Below are positions 8,925-18,113 of a DNA stretch of 64,000 nucleotides, one piece after another. The stretch spans positions 1 to 64,000 of the forward strand of contig QCWH01000018.1 of the NCBI GenBank assembly GCA_003149565.1, written 5' to 3'. The notes under the pieces were generated by a model, which saw only the letters and a program-made list of their open reading frames with translations, made no database searches and was not told the DNA's origin. The DNA comes from Marivita sp. XM-24bin2. GTDB lineage: Bacteria; Pseudomonadota; Alphaproteobacteria; Rhodobacterales; Rhodobacteraceae. The translations under genes and the position numbers were made by a program. Every line of letters begins with the position of its first letter. Within the stretch, counting starts at the first letter, position 1.

Positions 8925-9935
8925 TCAGTCGTAACTCAGCGCTGTCGCTTTGCCGCGGAACACCGTGTAGGCCAATGCGGTGTAGCCCAGGATCATCGGC
9001 AGCACAAAGAGCGTGCCGATCAGGATGATGAACAGGCTCTCTGGTGCACTGGCCGCTTCATAGATCGTCAGTTGGTCGGGCACGATGAATGGGTAGAACG
9101 AATAGGCCATCCCGAAGAAGCCCAGCACGAAGAGTACGATGGTGGCCGCGAAGGGGAACCATGCAAAGCTGTCATCGCTGGTGGGCAAACGGCGCAGGGC
9201 CAGCCAGAGCAGGACAATCAACGCGCCGGACATAAGGGGCAGCGGCAGCAGCAGGAAGAATTCGGGCATCGAAAACCACTTTTCAAAGATGCGTGGGCTC
9301 ACCAGAGGGGAGGCGACCGAGATTGTGCCGAGGCCCAGAACCACACCCCAGATACCACCTTTCGACCATTGCACTGCTTTGAGCTGCAATGCGCCTTCGG
9401 TTTTCAGGATCAGCCATGTCGCGCCGATGAAACTGTACGCCACGGTCAAGAACACGGCTGTCACCGCCGAAAAGGCCAGAGTGAACGCGGTGACTTCAAG
9501 GCCCATGATATACATGCCCAGCATGTAGCCTTGGCTGAGCGAGGTCATCATGGATCCGGTATAGAACGCCGCATCCCACGCGCCTTTATGCTCGATCGGC
9601 GCCTTGACCCGGAACTCGAAGGACACGCCGCGCAGGATCAGACCGACCAGCATCACCGCCACAGGCAGATAAAGCGCGGTCAGAATAGTGCCGTGCGCCG
9701 ATGGGAACGCCACGAGCAGGATGCCGATGGCCAAGACCAGCCAAGTTTCGTTTGCGTCCCAGAACGGGCCGATCGAGGCGACCATGCGGTCCTTTTCATC
9801 CTGGTCGGCGAAGGGAAACAAGACCCCAACGCCCAGATCAAACCCGTCCAGAACCACGTAGATCAGGATGGACAGCCCCAACAGGGTTGCGAAGGCCAAG
9901 GGAAGCCATGTGGCGGGGTCTCCGAACAGATACAT
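8925..9935 (-). CDS. cydB: Cytochrome bd-type quinol oxidase subunit II
   Basis: Integral membrane subunit (336 residues) of a bd-type terminal oxidase, with the N-terminal family signature VVLDGFDLGVGVLFPFA and a following GPFWDANETWLV segment. It pairs with CydA, encoded 3 bp upstream on the same transcript. The bd oxidase reduces oxygen with quinol at high affinity in the inner membrane. No CydX-like small subunit is visible after cydB, which fits the cyanide-insensitive (CIO) branch. Confidence 0.93.
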   Translation of the reverse strand: MYLFGDPATWLPLAFATLLGLSILIYVVLDGFDLGVGVLFPFADQDEKDRMVASIGPFWDANETWLVLAIGILLVAFPSAHGTILTALYLPVAVMLVGLILRGVSFEFRVKAPIEHKGAWDAAFYTGSMMTSLSQGYMLGMYIMGLEVTAFTLAFSAVTAVFLTVAYSFIGATWLILKTEGALQLKAVQWSKGGIWGVVLGLGTISVASPLVSPRIFEKWFSMPEFFLLLPLPLMSGALIVLLWLALRRLPTSDDSFAWFPFAATIVLFVLGFFGMAYSFYPFIVPDQLTIYEAASAPESLFIILIGTLFVLPMILGYTALAYTVFRGKATALSYD

Positions 9936-9938
9936 AGC

Positions 9939-11324
9939 TTACTCCGCCGCAACAGTGACTTGGGCTTCGGGCGCGGCTGGGATGCGCGTCCCGAGCGGTT
10001 CGCCCTTGGCGGCCTTACGCGCAAGGTAGAAGAGCACGCCAATATAGGCCGCAAGCAGCGCCGCGTAGATGGCGAGGTAGACGATCAGTGTCGAAGCCAC
10101 CATCGGGGCGGGCACATCAGCAACAGCGGCCTCTGTGGTCAGCACCCCTTGCACAAGCCATGGCTGGCGGCCGATCTCGGTCGTGTACCACCCGGCTAGC
10201 GTTGCCACCCAGCCCGAGAACGCCATGGGCACCATCGCCCAGAGTAGCGGCTTGGGCAGGCCTTCTACACCGCGCTTCTTGCGTGCCATGAAGAACAAGC
10301 TGGCCCAGCTGAGCAGCAGCATCGCCATGCCCGTCGCCACCATGATGCGGAAACTGTAGAACACCGGTGCGACGGGCGGGTGCTGCACAGTGCCATCTTC
10401 AGCAACAAAGTCATTCAGACCCGGCACCACGCCATCAGGCGAGTGTTTGAGGATCAGCGACGCACCGTTCGGGATGCCGATCTCGAAATCGTTGGACCGT
10501 GTCTCTTCGTTTGGGATCGCAAACAGTACCAGCGGCACGTTCGGCCCGGTCTCCCAGTTGCCCTCCATCGCCGCCACCTTTTGCGGCTGATGTTCCAGTG
10601 TGTTCAGGCCGTGGAAGTCGCCTGCGAGGATTTGCAGCGGGATCAGTACCGCACCGATGGTCATGCCGGTCTTGAGCGTTGCACGCACCCCATCCGACCG
10701 GTCGCCGATCAGCCAGCGGAATGCGCTCAGACCGGCCAACAGAAAGGCCACGGTCAGGCCGGAGGCTAGCAGCATGTGCACAAGGCGATATGGCATTGAC
10801 GGGTTGAAGATGATCGCCCACCAATCTGTGGCGAAGGCCACTCCGTCGCGCATTTCGAACCCGGCTGGAGTGTGCATCCAGCTGTTCAGGACGAGAATCC
10901 AGAAGGCCGACATGGTGGTGCCGAATGCCACGAGAAACGTCGAGAGCGTGTGCAGCCAGCTTGGAACCCGCGACATACCGAAGAGCATGATCCCGAGGAA
11001 CACAGCTTCGAGGAAGAAGGCGGTCATCACCTCATAGGCCAGAAGTGGCCCGGCAATGTTGCCGACGCTTTCCATAAAGCCCGGCCAATTGGTGCCAAAC
11101 TGGAACGACATGGTGATGCCGGACACCACTCCCATCGCAAAGCTGAGCGCAAAGACCTTGACCCAGAACCGGTAGGCTTCAACCCATTTCTGGTCACCTG
11201 TCCGGGCAAAGCGCAGTTTGAAGAACAAAAGCACCCAGCCCAAAGCAATGGTGATCGTCGGGAACAGGATGTGAAATGAGATATTGGCACCGAACTGGAT
11301 GCGGGAAAGAATAAGGGTGTCCAT
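9939..11324 (-). CDS. cydA: Cytochrome bd-type quinol oxidase subunit I (CIO-like)
   Basis: Haem-bearing subunit of 461 residues. His18 (ISFHILF) corresponds to the haem b595 ligand, the segment EVMTAFFLEAVFLGIMLFG carries the conserved membrane glutamates, MPYRLVHMLLAS holds the second histidine, and the GRQPW motif is present. It is short compared with E. coli CydA (522), lacking the long Q-loop insertion, as in cyanide-insensitive oxidases. AAAGG lies 8 nt before the ATG. I see no FNR-type palindrome in the upstream region. cydDC assembly genes are not in the window. Confidence 0.93.
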   Translation of the reverse strand: MDTLILSRIQFGANISFHILFPTITIALGWVLLFFKLRFARTGDQKWVEAYRFWVKVFALSFAMGVVSGITMSFQFGTNWPGFMESVGNIAGPLLAYEVMTAFFLEAVFLGIMLFGMSRVPSWLHTLSTFLVAFGTTMSAFWILVLNSWMHTPAGFEMRDGVAFATDWWAIIFNPSMPYRLVHMLLASGLTVAFLLAGLSAFRWLIGDRSDGVRATLKTGMTIGAVLIPLQILAGDFHGLNTLEHQPQKVAAMEGNWETGPNVPLVLFAIPNEETRSNDFEIGIPNGASLILKHSPDGVVPGLNDFVAEDGTVQHPPVAPVFYSFRIMVATGMAMLLLSWASLFFMARKKRGVEGLPKPLLWAMVPMAFSGWVATLAGWYTTEIGRQPWLVQGVLTTEAAVADVPAPMVASTLIVYLAIYAALLAAYIGVLFYLARKAAKGEPLGTRIPAAPEAQVTVAAE

Positions 11325-11424
11325 GTGACCAACCTTTAAGGAACCATTTCTGTCAGGAAATTAGATAGGTCACAGATGCAGGTTTCCCGCATCCTGCGAC
11401 AGCATTGCGCACCGGCGGGCACCG

Positions 11425-11699
11425 GCGTGGCTGGCCGTCTTCTTTTGCATTTTGGCGGCTGTGTCAGCGTCAGCTCAATCCACTGACAAAGCCATCAACG
11501 AAATCTTCGCCAGTTCGACGGGTTGTTCGTCAGCCTGATCTTCTGCATTTTCGTCATCATCGTCGCGGCGGCCAGCCTTGGTCCGATCATCGACCTCGAC
11601 GTGCTGATGCCGATCGTGAAGTGTGAACTGGACAGCTATTGGTCGCGGCTGAAGTCGGGTGAGATCAAGAAGTTCTCCTGGTCCCTTTGCTCGACCTGA
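11425..11699 (+). pseudogene. Probable frameshifted small membrane protein gene
   Basis: Two protein-like stretches lie in different frames. From ~11425 one frame reads PAWLAVFFCILAAVSASAQS then TDKAINEIFASSTG, like a signal peptide plus mature start, and stops at about 11535. A shift at about 11514-11523 continues as LFVSLIFCIFVIIVAAASLG then PIIDLDVLMPIVKCELDSYW, a membrane helix and tail ending at a TGA (11697-11699), directly before a good terminator. No ATG opens the first frame. I read this as one gene broken by a frameshift (or a sequencing error); the family is not recognised. The rest of the 11325-11817 gap holds nothing else clear. Confidence 0.4.
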
Positions 11700-11705
11700 C
11701 ATGCG

Positions 11706-11734
11706 AAAGGGCGGGCCGTCTGGACTGCCCTTTT
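11706..11734 (+). terminator. Rho-independent terminator before smpB
   Basis: Stem AAAGGGCGGGCC with GGACTGCCCTTT (one mismatch, one G-U), loop GTCT, ending in TTTT. It lies 7 bp after the stop of the broken gene, which suggests that gene was once a real transcription unit. Confidence 0.7.
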
Positions 11735-11817
11735 CACATCATCCGGTGCGAAAGCGGTTTCAAAATCGCGGCGACATCTTATATCTACCCCTCTTGCGGG
11801 CGAAGGAGACCGCATCG

Positions 11818-12291
11818 ATGGCCAAGGCAAAGGAAAACAAGAATTACAAGGTGATCGCCGACAACCGTCGCGCGAGGTTTGATTATGCCATCGAGGACGA
11901 TCTTGAGGTCGGGATCGTGCTGCAGGGGTCCGAGGTGAAATCGCTGCGCGAAAACAGCGCGAACATCACGGAGTGCTACGCCGCCGTTGAGGACGGCGAA
12001 CTGTGGCTCGTGAATTCCTACATCGCTCCCTACAACCGCGCCATGTTCCCGCATGAGGAACGACGTCGCCGCAAGCTCCTGGTGTCGCGCAAGGAATTGT
12101 CAAAGCTCTGGAACGAGACGCAGCGCAAAGGCATGACGCTGGTTCCTTTGGTGCTCTACTTCAATGACAAGGGCATTGCGAAGATGAAGATTGGCATCGC
12201 CAAGGGTAAGAAGAACCACGACAAGCGCGAGACCGAAGCCAAGCGCGATTGGAGCCGCCAGAAACAGCGTCTGTTGAAGAACGCGGGATAA
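11818..12291 (+). CDS. smpB: SsrA-binding protein SmpB
   Basis: Partner of tmRNA in rescue of stalled ribosomes (trans-translation); 157 residues, the usual size. The conserved core [27 protein letters not shown] and EERRRRKLL are present, as is the basic C-terminal tail [20 protein letters not shown] that enters the mRNA channel. AGGAG lies 9 nt before the ATG at 11818. No ssrA gene is visible nearby. A paired-palindrome element begins 10 bp after the stop. Confidence 0.96.
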   Translation: MAKAKENKNYKVIADNRRARFDYAIEDDLEVGIVLQGSEVKSLRENSANITECYAAVEDGELWLVNSYIAPYNRAMFPHEERRRRKLLVSRKELSKLWNETQRKGMTLVPLVLYFNDKGIAKMKIGIAKGKKNHDKRETEAKRDWSRQKQRLLKNAG

Positions 12292-12301
12292 GGCCGGGGC
12301 C

Positions 12302-12342
12302 GCTTTCCGTTGACGGAAAGCAACGATGCGTTGACGCATCGT
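12302..12342. repeat. Paired-palindrome element, copy 1 (after smpB)
   Basis: Palindrome GCTTTCCGT-TG-ACGGAAAGC (12302-12321), 2-nt gap, palindrome CGATGCGT-TG-ACGCATCG (12324-12341). Copy 2 at 24356-24395 has the same 20-2-18 geometry in inverted orientation. The rest of the gap before sseA shows nothing clear. Confidence 0.8.
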
Positions 12343-12424
12343 GCGGCGCGCTGAGGTCAATCGCTTGCGAGTCGGACGTCTGGGTTCTATGCAGAACCGA
12401 TCCTAATCAGATGTGGCGACAGAC

Positions 12425-13282
12425 ATGGCACAGGACGACCCGAAGACTCTGGTTTCGACAGAATGGCTTGCGTCGCATATGCGCGACCCAGACCTGCGCA
12501 TTCTCGATGGCTCGTTCTACCTTCCCGATGCCGGTCGTGATGCCAAAGCCGAATACGCTGCCGGCCACATTCCCGGCGCGCGCTTCTTTGACATCGACGA
12601 GATTTCTGACAGCCGCTCGGACCTGCCGCACATGGCGCCACCGATCGAAAAGTTCATGTCCCGCATGCGGGCGATGGGCGTCGGAGACGGGCACCAGGTT
12701 GTGGTCTATGACGGGGCGGGCCTGTTTTCCGCCGCGCGTGTCTGGTGGCTCTTCAAGCTGATGGGCCAGAATGACATCGCGGTTCTGGATGGCGGTCTTC
12801 CGAAATGGGTTGCCGAAGGTCGTGAGCTTGAGGACATGCCGCCGATCATCCGTGACCGGCACATGACGGTGCGCCGTCAGGCGCATCTGGTCAAGGATGT
12901 GACACAGGTGTCGGCGGCCTCCAAACTGCGCGATCAGGAAATCATCGACGCGCGCTCGCCCGGCCGGTTTCGGGGTGAAGAGCCCGAACCGCGCCCTGGC
13001 ATGCGCGGGGGGCACATTCCCGGATCGAAGAACGTGCATTATTCCAGCTTGCTCAATGCCGATCAGACGATGAAAACGCCAGAAGAGACCCGCGCGATTT
13101 TTGAAGCGGCTGGTGTGGACCTGTCGAAACCCGCAATCACCACATGCGGCTCAGGCGTGACAGCAGCGATCCTGTCCCTTGCCATGGCGCGCATGGGCAA
13201 AGATGACCATTCCCTATACGACGGCTCGTGGTCCGAATGGGGGATGTTCCCCACGGTACCTGTGGCCACTGGAGATAATTGA
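12425..13282 (+). CDS. sseA: 3-mercaptopyruvate sulfurtransferase SseA
   Basis: Two-domain rhodanese (285 residues) that transfers sulfur from mercaptopyruvate to a thiophilic acceptor. The N-terminal inactive rhodanese domain is followed by the catalytic domain with its loop CGSGVTA, the signature of mercaptopyruvate rather than thiosulfate sulfurtransferases. The ATG at 12425 is chosen; a GTG at 12413 is possible and neither has a good SD. The stop codon overlaps the start of the following aminotransferase (TGATG), indicating translational coupling; that partner could supply mercaptopyruvate by transaminating cysteine (inference). Confidence 0.9.
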   Translation: MAQDDPKTLVSTEWLASHMRDPDLRILDGSFYLPDAGRDAKAEYAAGHIPGARFFDIDEISDSRSDLPHMAPPIEKFMSRMRAMGVGDGHQVVVYDGAGLFSAARVWWLFKLMGQNDIAVLDGGLPKWVAEGRELEDMPPIIRDRHMTVRRQAHLVKDVTQVSAASKLRDQEIIDARSPGRFRGEEPEPRPGMRGGHIPGSKNVHYSSLLNADQTMKTPEETRAIFEAAGVDLSKPAITTCGSGVTAAILSLAMARMGKDDHSLYDGSWSEWGMFPTVPVATGDN

Positions 13283-14466
13283 TGTTCGAGACCCTCAAGG
13301 AACAACCCGCCGACAAGATCCTGGCGCTGATGCAGACCTATCGCGACGATCCACGCGATGGGAAAATTGATCTGGGCGTCGGTGTCTACAAGGACGCGTC
13401 GGGCAACACGCCGATCATGCGCGCGATCAAGACCGCCGAGCAGCAGCTATGGGAGGCCGAGACGACCAAGGCCTATACGGGTCTTGCCGGTGATCCGGCC
13501 TTCGCAGATGCGATGATCGCGATGGTTCTGGGCGATGCCGTGCCGCGCGCCAATGTGGCGGCCGTTGCAACGCCCGGCGGTACGGGTGCGGTGCGCCAAG
13601 GCTTTGATATGGTCCGCATGGCAAACCCGCAGGCGAAGGTTTTCGTGAGCGACCCGACCTGGCCGAACCACCTGTCGATCCTCAAGCATATGGGCATGAA
13701 CATGGTGCCCTACCGGTATTTCGACGACGAGTCGCGCGGTGTCGATTTCGACGGCATGATGGAAGATCTCGCACAGGCTGGTCCGGGTGACATCGTTTTG
13801 GTGCATGGCTGCTGCCACAACCCGACAGGTGCGAACCTGAACATGGCCGAGTGGAAGTCGTTGGTTGACCTGCTGGTCAAAACGGGCGCGACTCCGATGG
13901 TTGACATCGCCTATCAGGGCTTTGGCGACGGGCTTGAAGAAGATGCGGCGGCGACCCGCCTGATCGCCTCCTCCGTGCCCGAGACGATCATCGCGGCGAG
14001 CTGCTCGAAGAATTTCGGCATTTACCGCGAACGGACCGGTCTGCTGATGGCGGTGTCGCAGGAGGCGGGTTCGCACAAGGTCAATCAGGGCACGCTGGCC
14101 TATCTCAACCGTCAGAACTATTCCTTCCCGCCGGATCACGGTGCGCGTCTCGTGACGATGGTCCTGAACGACGACGCGCTGCGCGCCGAATGGAAGGCGG
14201 AGCTGGAAGAGATGCGCAACGGTATGCTGGGCCTGCGCGAGCAACTGGCGTCCGAGTTGCAGCGCCTCTCCGGGTCGGACCGCTTCGGCTTTATCGCGCA
14301 GCATCGGGGCATGTTCTCGCGCCTCGGGGCCACGCCCGAGCAGGTGGAGCGCCTGCGCGAAGAGCACGCGATCTACCTTGTCGGGGATTCCCGTCTGAAC
14401 ATCGCTGGTCTGAACAAGGACTCGGTTCCGATCCTTGCCAAGGCGATGATCGACGTCGGGATCTGA
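13282..14466 (+). CDS. Aromatic/aspartate aminotransferase (family I, TyrB/AspC type)
   Basis: PLP-dependent aminotransferase of 394 residues, of the E. coli AspC/TyrB type (start MFETLKEQPADKILALMQTY, then IDLGVGVYKD). The PLP lysine is in SCSKNFGIYRERTG, and GCCHNPTG is the cofactor-binding NPTG motif. Such enzymes act on aspartate, tyrosine, phenylalanine and sometimes cysteine sulfinate or cysteine; the sequence alone does not settle the preference. GGAG lies 8 nt before the ATG, inside sseA, with a 1-nt overlap. A terminator follows. Confidence 0.9.
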   Translation: MFETLKEQPADKILALMQTYRDDPRDGKIDLGVGVYKDASGNTPIMRAIKTAEQQLWEAETTKAYTGLAGDPAFADAMIAMVLGDAVPRANVAAVATPGGTGAVRQGFDMVRMANPQAKVFVSDPTWPNHLSILKHMGMNMVPYRYFDDESRGVDFDGMMEDLAQAGPGDIVLVHGCCHNPTGANLNMAEWKSLVDLLVKTGATPMVDIAYQGFGDGLEEDAAATRLIASSVPETIIAASCSKNFGIYRERTGLLMAVSQEAGSHKVNQGTLAYLNRQNYSFPPDHGARLVTMVLNDDALRAEWKAELEEMRNGMLGLREQLASELQRLSGSDRFGFIAQHRGMFSRLGATPEQVERLREEHAIYLVGDSRLNIAGLNKDSVPILAKAMIDVGI

Positions 14467-14488
14467 CCTGAATCTTGTTTTGAACTGC

Positions 14489-14517
14489 ATGGGCGCCTTT
14501 GGGCGCCCATTCTTTTT
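14489..14517 (+). terminator. Rho-independent terminator after the aminotransferase
   Basis: Stem ATGGGCGC with GCGCCCAT, loop CTTTGG, followed by TCTTTTT. It lies 22 bp past the stop codon. Confidence 0.85.
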
Positions 14518-14604
14518 GTCTCGTCCGCCGCCTTCGGCTTTGTCCTCGGGCCAGTGGTGATGTGATGCGGTATCGGGCGCTGTGTGATTTGCAAAGTTGC
14601 GTTT

Positions 14605-14626
14605 GCATATTTGTAAAAAGAAGAAG
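14605..14626 (-). repeat. Post-stop ATATTT/GAAGAAG element, copy 1
   Basis: Plus-strand GCATATTT, 3 variable bases, AAAAGAAGAAG. It lies 3 bp after the stop codon of the minus-strand monooxygenase-fold gene. Four copies are present in the window. Confidence 0.6.
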
Positions 14627-14629
14627 CCG

Positions 14630-14974
14630 CTAGCCATGCGCCTTGACGCTGTCTTCCGGTGCCTGTTCCCGGTCGAACATGCCGTAGTCGCGCATCACAT
14701 GGCAGACGCGCAGGCGGTAGTCCGAGAAGATACCATCGCGGCCCTTGGATTGGGCATTGCGGTGGGCCGCGAGTTTGCGCCAACGGTGGACGGCGTCTTC
14801 GTCTTCGAAGAAGCTGATCGACAGAAGCTTGTCGGGGTTGGTCAGGCTTTGGAAGCGTTCGACCGATATGAAGCCCTCGACCTGCTCCACCATGGGACGC
14901 ATGGTGGCGGCGATGTCGAGATAGGCGTCTTTTTGGCCGTCTGCCGGCATGAGTTCGAAGATGATTGCGATCAT
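14630..14974 (-). CDS. Antibiotic biosynthesis monooxygenase (ABM)-fold protein
   Basis: Small ferredoxin-like alpha/beta-barrel protein of 114 residues starting MIAIIFELMPADGQKDAYLD, with EGFISVERFQS and ISFFEDEDAVHRWRKLAAH typical of ABM-domain proteins. Members include monooxygenases and haem-degrading enzymes, but many are uncharacterised, so no reaction is assigned. The ATG at 14974 has AAGGA upstream; the in-frame start 16 codons earlier is unlikely. It lies 48 bp downstream of dnaE2 on the same strand. Confidence 0.75.
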   Translation of the reverse strand: MIAIIFELMPADGQKDAYLDIAATMRPMVEQVEGFISVERFQSLTNPDKLLSISFFEDEDAVHRWRKLAAHRNAQSKGRDGIFSDYRLRVCHVMRDYGMFDREQAPEDSVKAHG

Positions 14975-15022
14975 TTTGGGTTTCCTTTTTGGGGCGGAGA
15001 ATGGCGCGGTGTGGCGTGGCAA

Positions 15023-18007
15023 TCAATCCGGGTTCGCGCGGGTGAACGGCAGCGGCATCGGTGGTTTGTACGGTTTGGTTGTTGAAACGTACGGTTCGAC
15101 CGTACGGGAGGGGTCCGGCGTCAGGATGTGGCGGAGGAGGGCCACCGGGTGGCGGCGCAGGGTGAGGCGCAGGGCGACGTAATCCTCGACCACCTGTTCG
15201 CCCTCGGTCATCTGCGGCAAGAGCGCGGCGGGTTCCACGATGGCTTCTCCGTCGATGTCGCCGTCGAAGAGCGGCAGGGTTTTGCGGGTGGTGAGCGCCT
15301 TGGCCTCCCACAGGGCTTGCCGGCGGGTGAGGCCGATCTCGCGGAAGGTGTCGGCCTCGGCCAGACGGGCGATGGTGGTGGGGTCCAGCCCGGCGCGGCG
15401 CCAGAGGTCACCGACGCTCTGGTAGCCATTGCCGCGCCCGGCGGCGATCCATGACGCGTCTTCCTCGTTCAGGCCCTTGATCTGCCGGAAGCCGAGCCGC
15501 AGGGCGAGGCCGCCTTTGGCGTCGGGCTCCATCACGTTGTCCCAGAAGCTGGCGTTGATGCAGACGGGCAGGACGGTCACGCCATGTTCGCGCGCGTCGC
15601 GGACGATCTGGGCGGGGGCGTAGAAGCCCATCGGCTGGGAGTTCAGCAGCGCGCAGGCGAAGATGCCGGGGTGGTGGTGCTTGATCCATGCAGAGGCATA
15701 GACCAGCAGGGCAAAGCTGGCGGCGTGGCTTTCGGGGAAGCCGTAAGATCCGAAGCCTTCGATCTGGGAGAAGCAGCGTTCGGCGAAATCGTCGTCATAG
15801 CCTTTGTTGCGCATGCCGCGCATGAAGAGGGTGCGGAACTCTGACACGTTGCCGTGTTTCTTGAAGGTGGCCAGAGAGCGGCGCAGACGGTCGGCCTGTT
15901 CGGGAGTGAAGCCCGCGCCGACGATGGCAATCTGCATCGCCTGTTCCTGAAAGAGCGGCACGCCAAGGGTTTTTCCCAGCACCGCGCCCAACTCGTCCGA
16001 GGGAAAGCTCACCTCTTCTTCGCCGTTGCGGCGGCGGATATAGGGGTGGACCATGTCGCCCTGAATGGGGCCGGGGCGGATGATCGCGACCTCGATCACC
16101 AGATCGTAGAAGGTGCGGGGCTTCATGCGCGGCAGGAAGTTCATCTGGGCGCGGGATTCGACCTGAAACACACCGATGCTGTCGGCTTTGCAGAGCATGT
16201 CGTAGACTGCCGGGTCTTCGGGAGGGAGCGTGGCGAGGTTGTAGCTTTGGCCGTGATGCAGTTTCAGAAGATCAAAGCTCTTGCGGATACAGGACAGCAT
16301 GCCGAGGGCCAGTACATCGACCTTGAGGATACCCAGAGCGTCGATATCGTCCTTGTCCCAGCAGATGACGGTGCGGTCCTCCATCGTGGCGTTTTCGATG
16401 GGGACCAGTTCGTCAAGCCGCCCTTCGGTGATGATGAAGCCGCCGACATGCTGGGACAGATGGCGGGGGAAGCCGATGATCTCGAAGATCAGCTCCATCG
16501 TCAGGCGCAGGCGGTGATCGTTCGGGTCGAGCCCGATTTCGCGCATGCGGTGCTCTTCGAGTCCATTGGTCGAAAAAAACCCCCAGAGTTGTGAGGAGAG
16601 CGCGCCGATGGTGTCTTGGGACAGGCCCATGGCAGCACCGACTTCGCGGATGGCGCGTTTGCCGCGGTAGTGGATCACGGTGGCGCAGAGGCCGGCACGG
16701 TGGCGACCATATCGGTCGTAGATGTGCTGGATCACCTCTTCGCGGCGTTCATGTTCGAAATCAACATCGATGTCGGGCGGTTCATCCCGGGCTTCAGACA
16801 CGAAGCGTTCGAACACCATTGTGCCGATTTCGGGCGAGACCGATGTCACGCCAAGGCAGTAGCAGACCACCGAGTTGGCGGCAGAGCCGCGCCCCTGACA
16901 CAGGATGCCACGTTCGCGTGCGAAGGCCACGATGTCGCGCACGGTGAGAAAGTAAGGTTCGTATTTCAGTTTGCCGATCAGGGTGAGTTCATGCGCGAGC
17001 AGCTTTTTCACCTTGTCCGGCGCACCATGCGGGTAGCGCCATTTCAACCCCTCATGCGCGAGGCGCGCGAGGCGTTGGGAGGCAGTCTCGGTGCCGGTGA
17101 TTTCGCTGGGGTATTCGTAGCGCAACTGGCCGAGATCGAAGGTGCAAGTTTCGGCCAGTTCTGCGGCACGGTCCACCGCATCGGCATGGGGGCCAAGCAG
17201 GCGGCGCATTTCGGCCTCAGACCGCAAGCGCTGTTCGCCATTGGCGAGCGCCTTGGTGCCCAACTCGTCAACGCGGCAGCCCTGGCGGATGGCGGTGACC
17301 ACATCCGCAAGTTTGCGACGGCGGCCGTGATGCATGATCGGGTTGGCCGAGGCCACGGTGGGCAGGTTCAGGCGGTGTGCCAGCGCTGCGATCCGGTCGA
17401 AGCGGGGGCTGTCCTGCCCGTCATAGAGCGGGCTGAGCAGGAGATGGGTCTGTCCGGGGAAGCGGCGCGACAGCCGTTCCGCCTGTGACGACCAGTCACT
17501 CGCGCCGCCCGTGGCCGTCAGGGCCTGTGTTGGCGGGTGCAGGAGCCAGATGAGACCGCCTGTGCATTGGACCAGATCATCGAGTGTCAGGTGACAGTTG
17601 CCTTTGGGCGCGCGGCGGCGGCCAGTGGTGATGAGTCGGCAGAGCTGCGCCCAGCCTTGCCGTGTGCTGGCCGAAGCGGTGGCGGTGAAGCCGGTGTCGG
17701 TGACGACCTTCGCGCCGGGGATCAGCCGGGGCACATGGGTGAGTATGTGGCTGCGCCGGTGGTCGATGTGAGCGGGCACGGGCGGGCCGATGGGGCCATT
17801 GCGCGATTCAAGGTCGGTGCGTTCGCGGATCAGGCGCTGGAGATTTTTCCCCTCCGTCCAGGCGCGGACGATGCCGGCGACCGAATTGGTGTCGGTGATG
17901 GCGATGGCCGAGAGGCCCAGCGTGGCGGCACGCTCCATATACTCCTCGGGGTGGGAGGCCCCGGTGAGGAAGGTGAAATTGGAGGTGATCGACAGCTCTG
18001 CGAACAT
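15023..18007 (-). CDS. dnaE2: Error-prone DNA polymerase DnaE2, C-terminally truncated
   Basis: Damage-inducible C-family polymerase alpha subunit, 994 residues (family members are usually about 1,050-1,100). The N-terminal PHP domain (FAELSITSNFTFLTGASHPEEYM), the palm aspartates in PDIDVDFEHERREEV and in DALGILKVDVLALGML, and the DnaE2 segment GFPESHAASFALLVYASAWIK are intact. After RLTLRRHPVALLR the usual OB-fold (about 100 residues) is missing; the protein ends in an unrelated tail (TVEPYVSTTKPYKPP) containing a palindrome. imuA/imuB, the usual partners, are not adjacent. A LexA box lies just upstream, so it is SOS-controlled. Confidence 0.88.
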   Translation of the reverse strand: MFAELSITSNFTFLTGASHPEEYMERAATLGLSAIAITDTNSVAGIVRAWTEGKNLQRLIRERTDLESRNGPIGPPVPAHIDHRRSHILTHVPRLIPGAKVVTDTGFTATASASTRQGWAQLCRLITTGRRRAPKGNCHLTLDDLVQCTGGLIWLLHPPTQALTATGGASDWSSQAERLSRRFPGQTHLLLSPLYDGQDSPRFDRIAALAHRLNLPTVASANPIMHHGRRRKLADVVTAIRQGCRVDELGTKALANGEQRLRSEAEMRRLLGPHADAVDRAAELAETCTFDLGQLRYEYPSEITGTETASQRLARLAHEGLKWRYPHGAPDKVKKLLAHELTLIGKLKYEPYFLTVRDIVAFARERGILCQGRGSAANSVVCYCLGVTSVSPEIGTMVFERFVSEARDEPPDIDVDFEHERREEVIQHIYDRYGRHRAGLCATVIHYRGKRAIREVGAAMGLSQDTIGALSSQLWGFFSTNGLEEHRMREIGLDPNDHRLRLTMELIFEIIGFPRHLSQHVGGFIITEGRLDELVPIENATMEDRTVICWDKDDIDALGILKVDVLALGMLSCIRKSFDLLKLHHGQSYNLATLPPEDPAVYDMLCKADSIGVFQVESRAQMNFLPRMKPRTFYDLVIEVAIIRPGPIQGDMVHPYIRRRNGEEEVSFPSDELGAVLGKTLGVPLFQEQAMQIAIVGAGFTPEQADRLRRSLATFKKHGNVSEFRTLFMRGMRNKGYDDDFAERCFSQIEGFGSYGFPESHAASFALLVYASAWIKHHHPGIFACALLNSQPMGFYAPAQIVRDAREHGVTVLPVCINASFWDNVMEPDAKGGLALRLGFRQIKGLNEEDASWIAAGRGNGYQSVGDLWRRAGLDPTTIARLAEADTFREIGLTRRQALWEAKALTTRKTLPLFDGDIDGEAIVEPAALLPQMTEGEQVVEDYVALRLTLRRHPVALLRHILTPDPSRTVEPYVSTTKPYKPPMPLPFTRANPD

Positions 18008-18019
18008 ACCCGTCTTTAT

Positions 18020-18034
18020 GTTCTTATTTTGTTC
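18020..18034 (-). promoter_or_regulatory. LexA box of dnaE2
   Basis: GTTC (18020-18023), 7 nt, GTTC (18031-18034): the exact direct-repeat LexA site known from Rhodobacter (GTTC-N7-GTTC). It lies 12 bp upstream of the dnaE2 ATG, in position to block transcription. Confidence 0.75.
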
Positions 18035-18090
18035 TTTTTCCAGTGATTCGAGTCAGTCAGGCGCCCCGCGCTGTGGTGGCGGTGGATTTT

Positions 18091-18112
18091 GCATATTTGG
18101 AAAAAGAAGAAG
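18091..18112 (-). repeat. Post-stop ATATTT/GAAGAAG element, copy 2
   Basis: GCATATTT, TGG, AAAAAGAAGAAG-type sequence 1 bp past the stop codon of the minus-strand phosphopantetheinyl transferase gene. Confidence 0.6.
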
Positions 18113-18113
18113 A

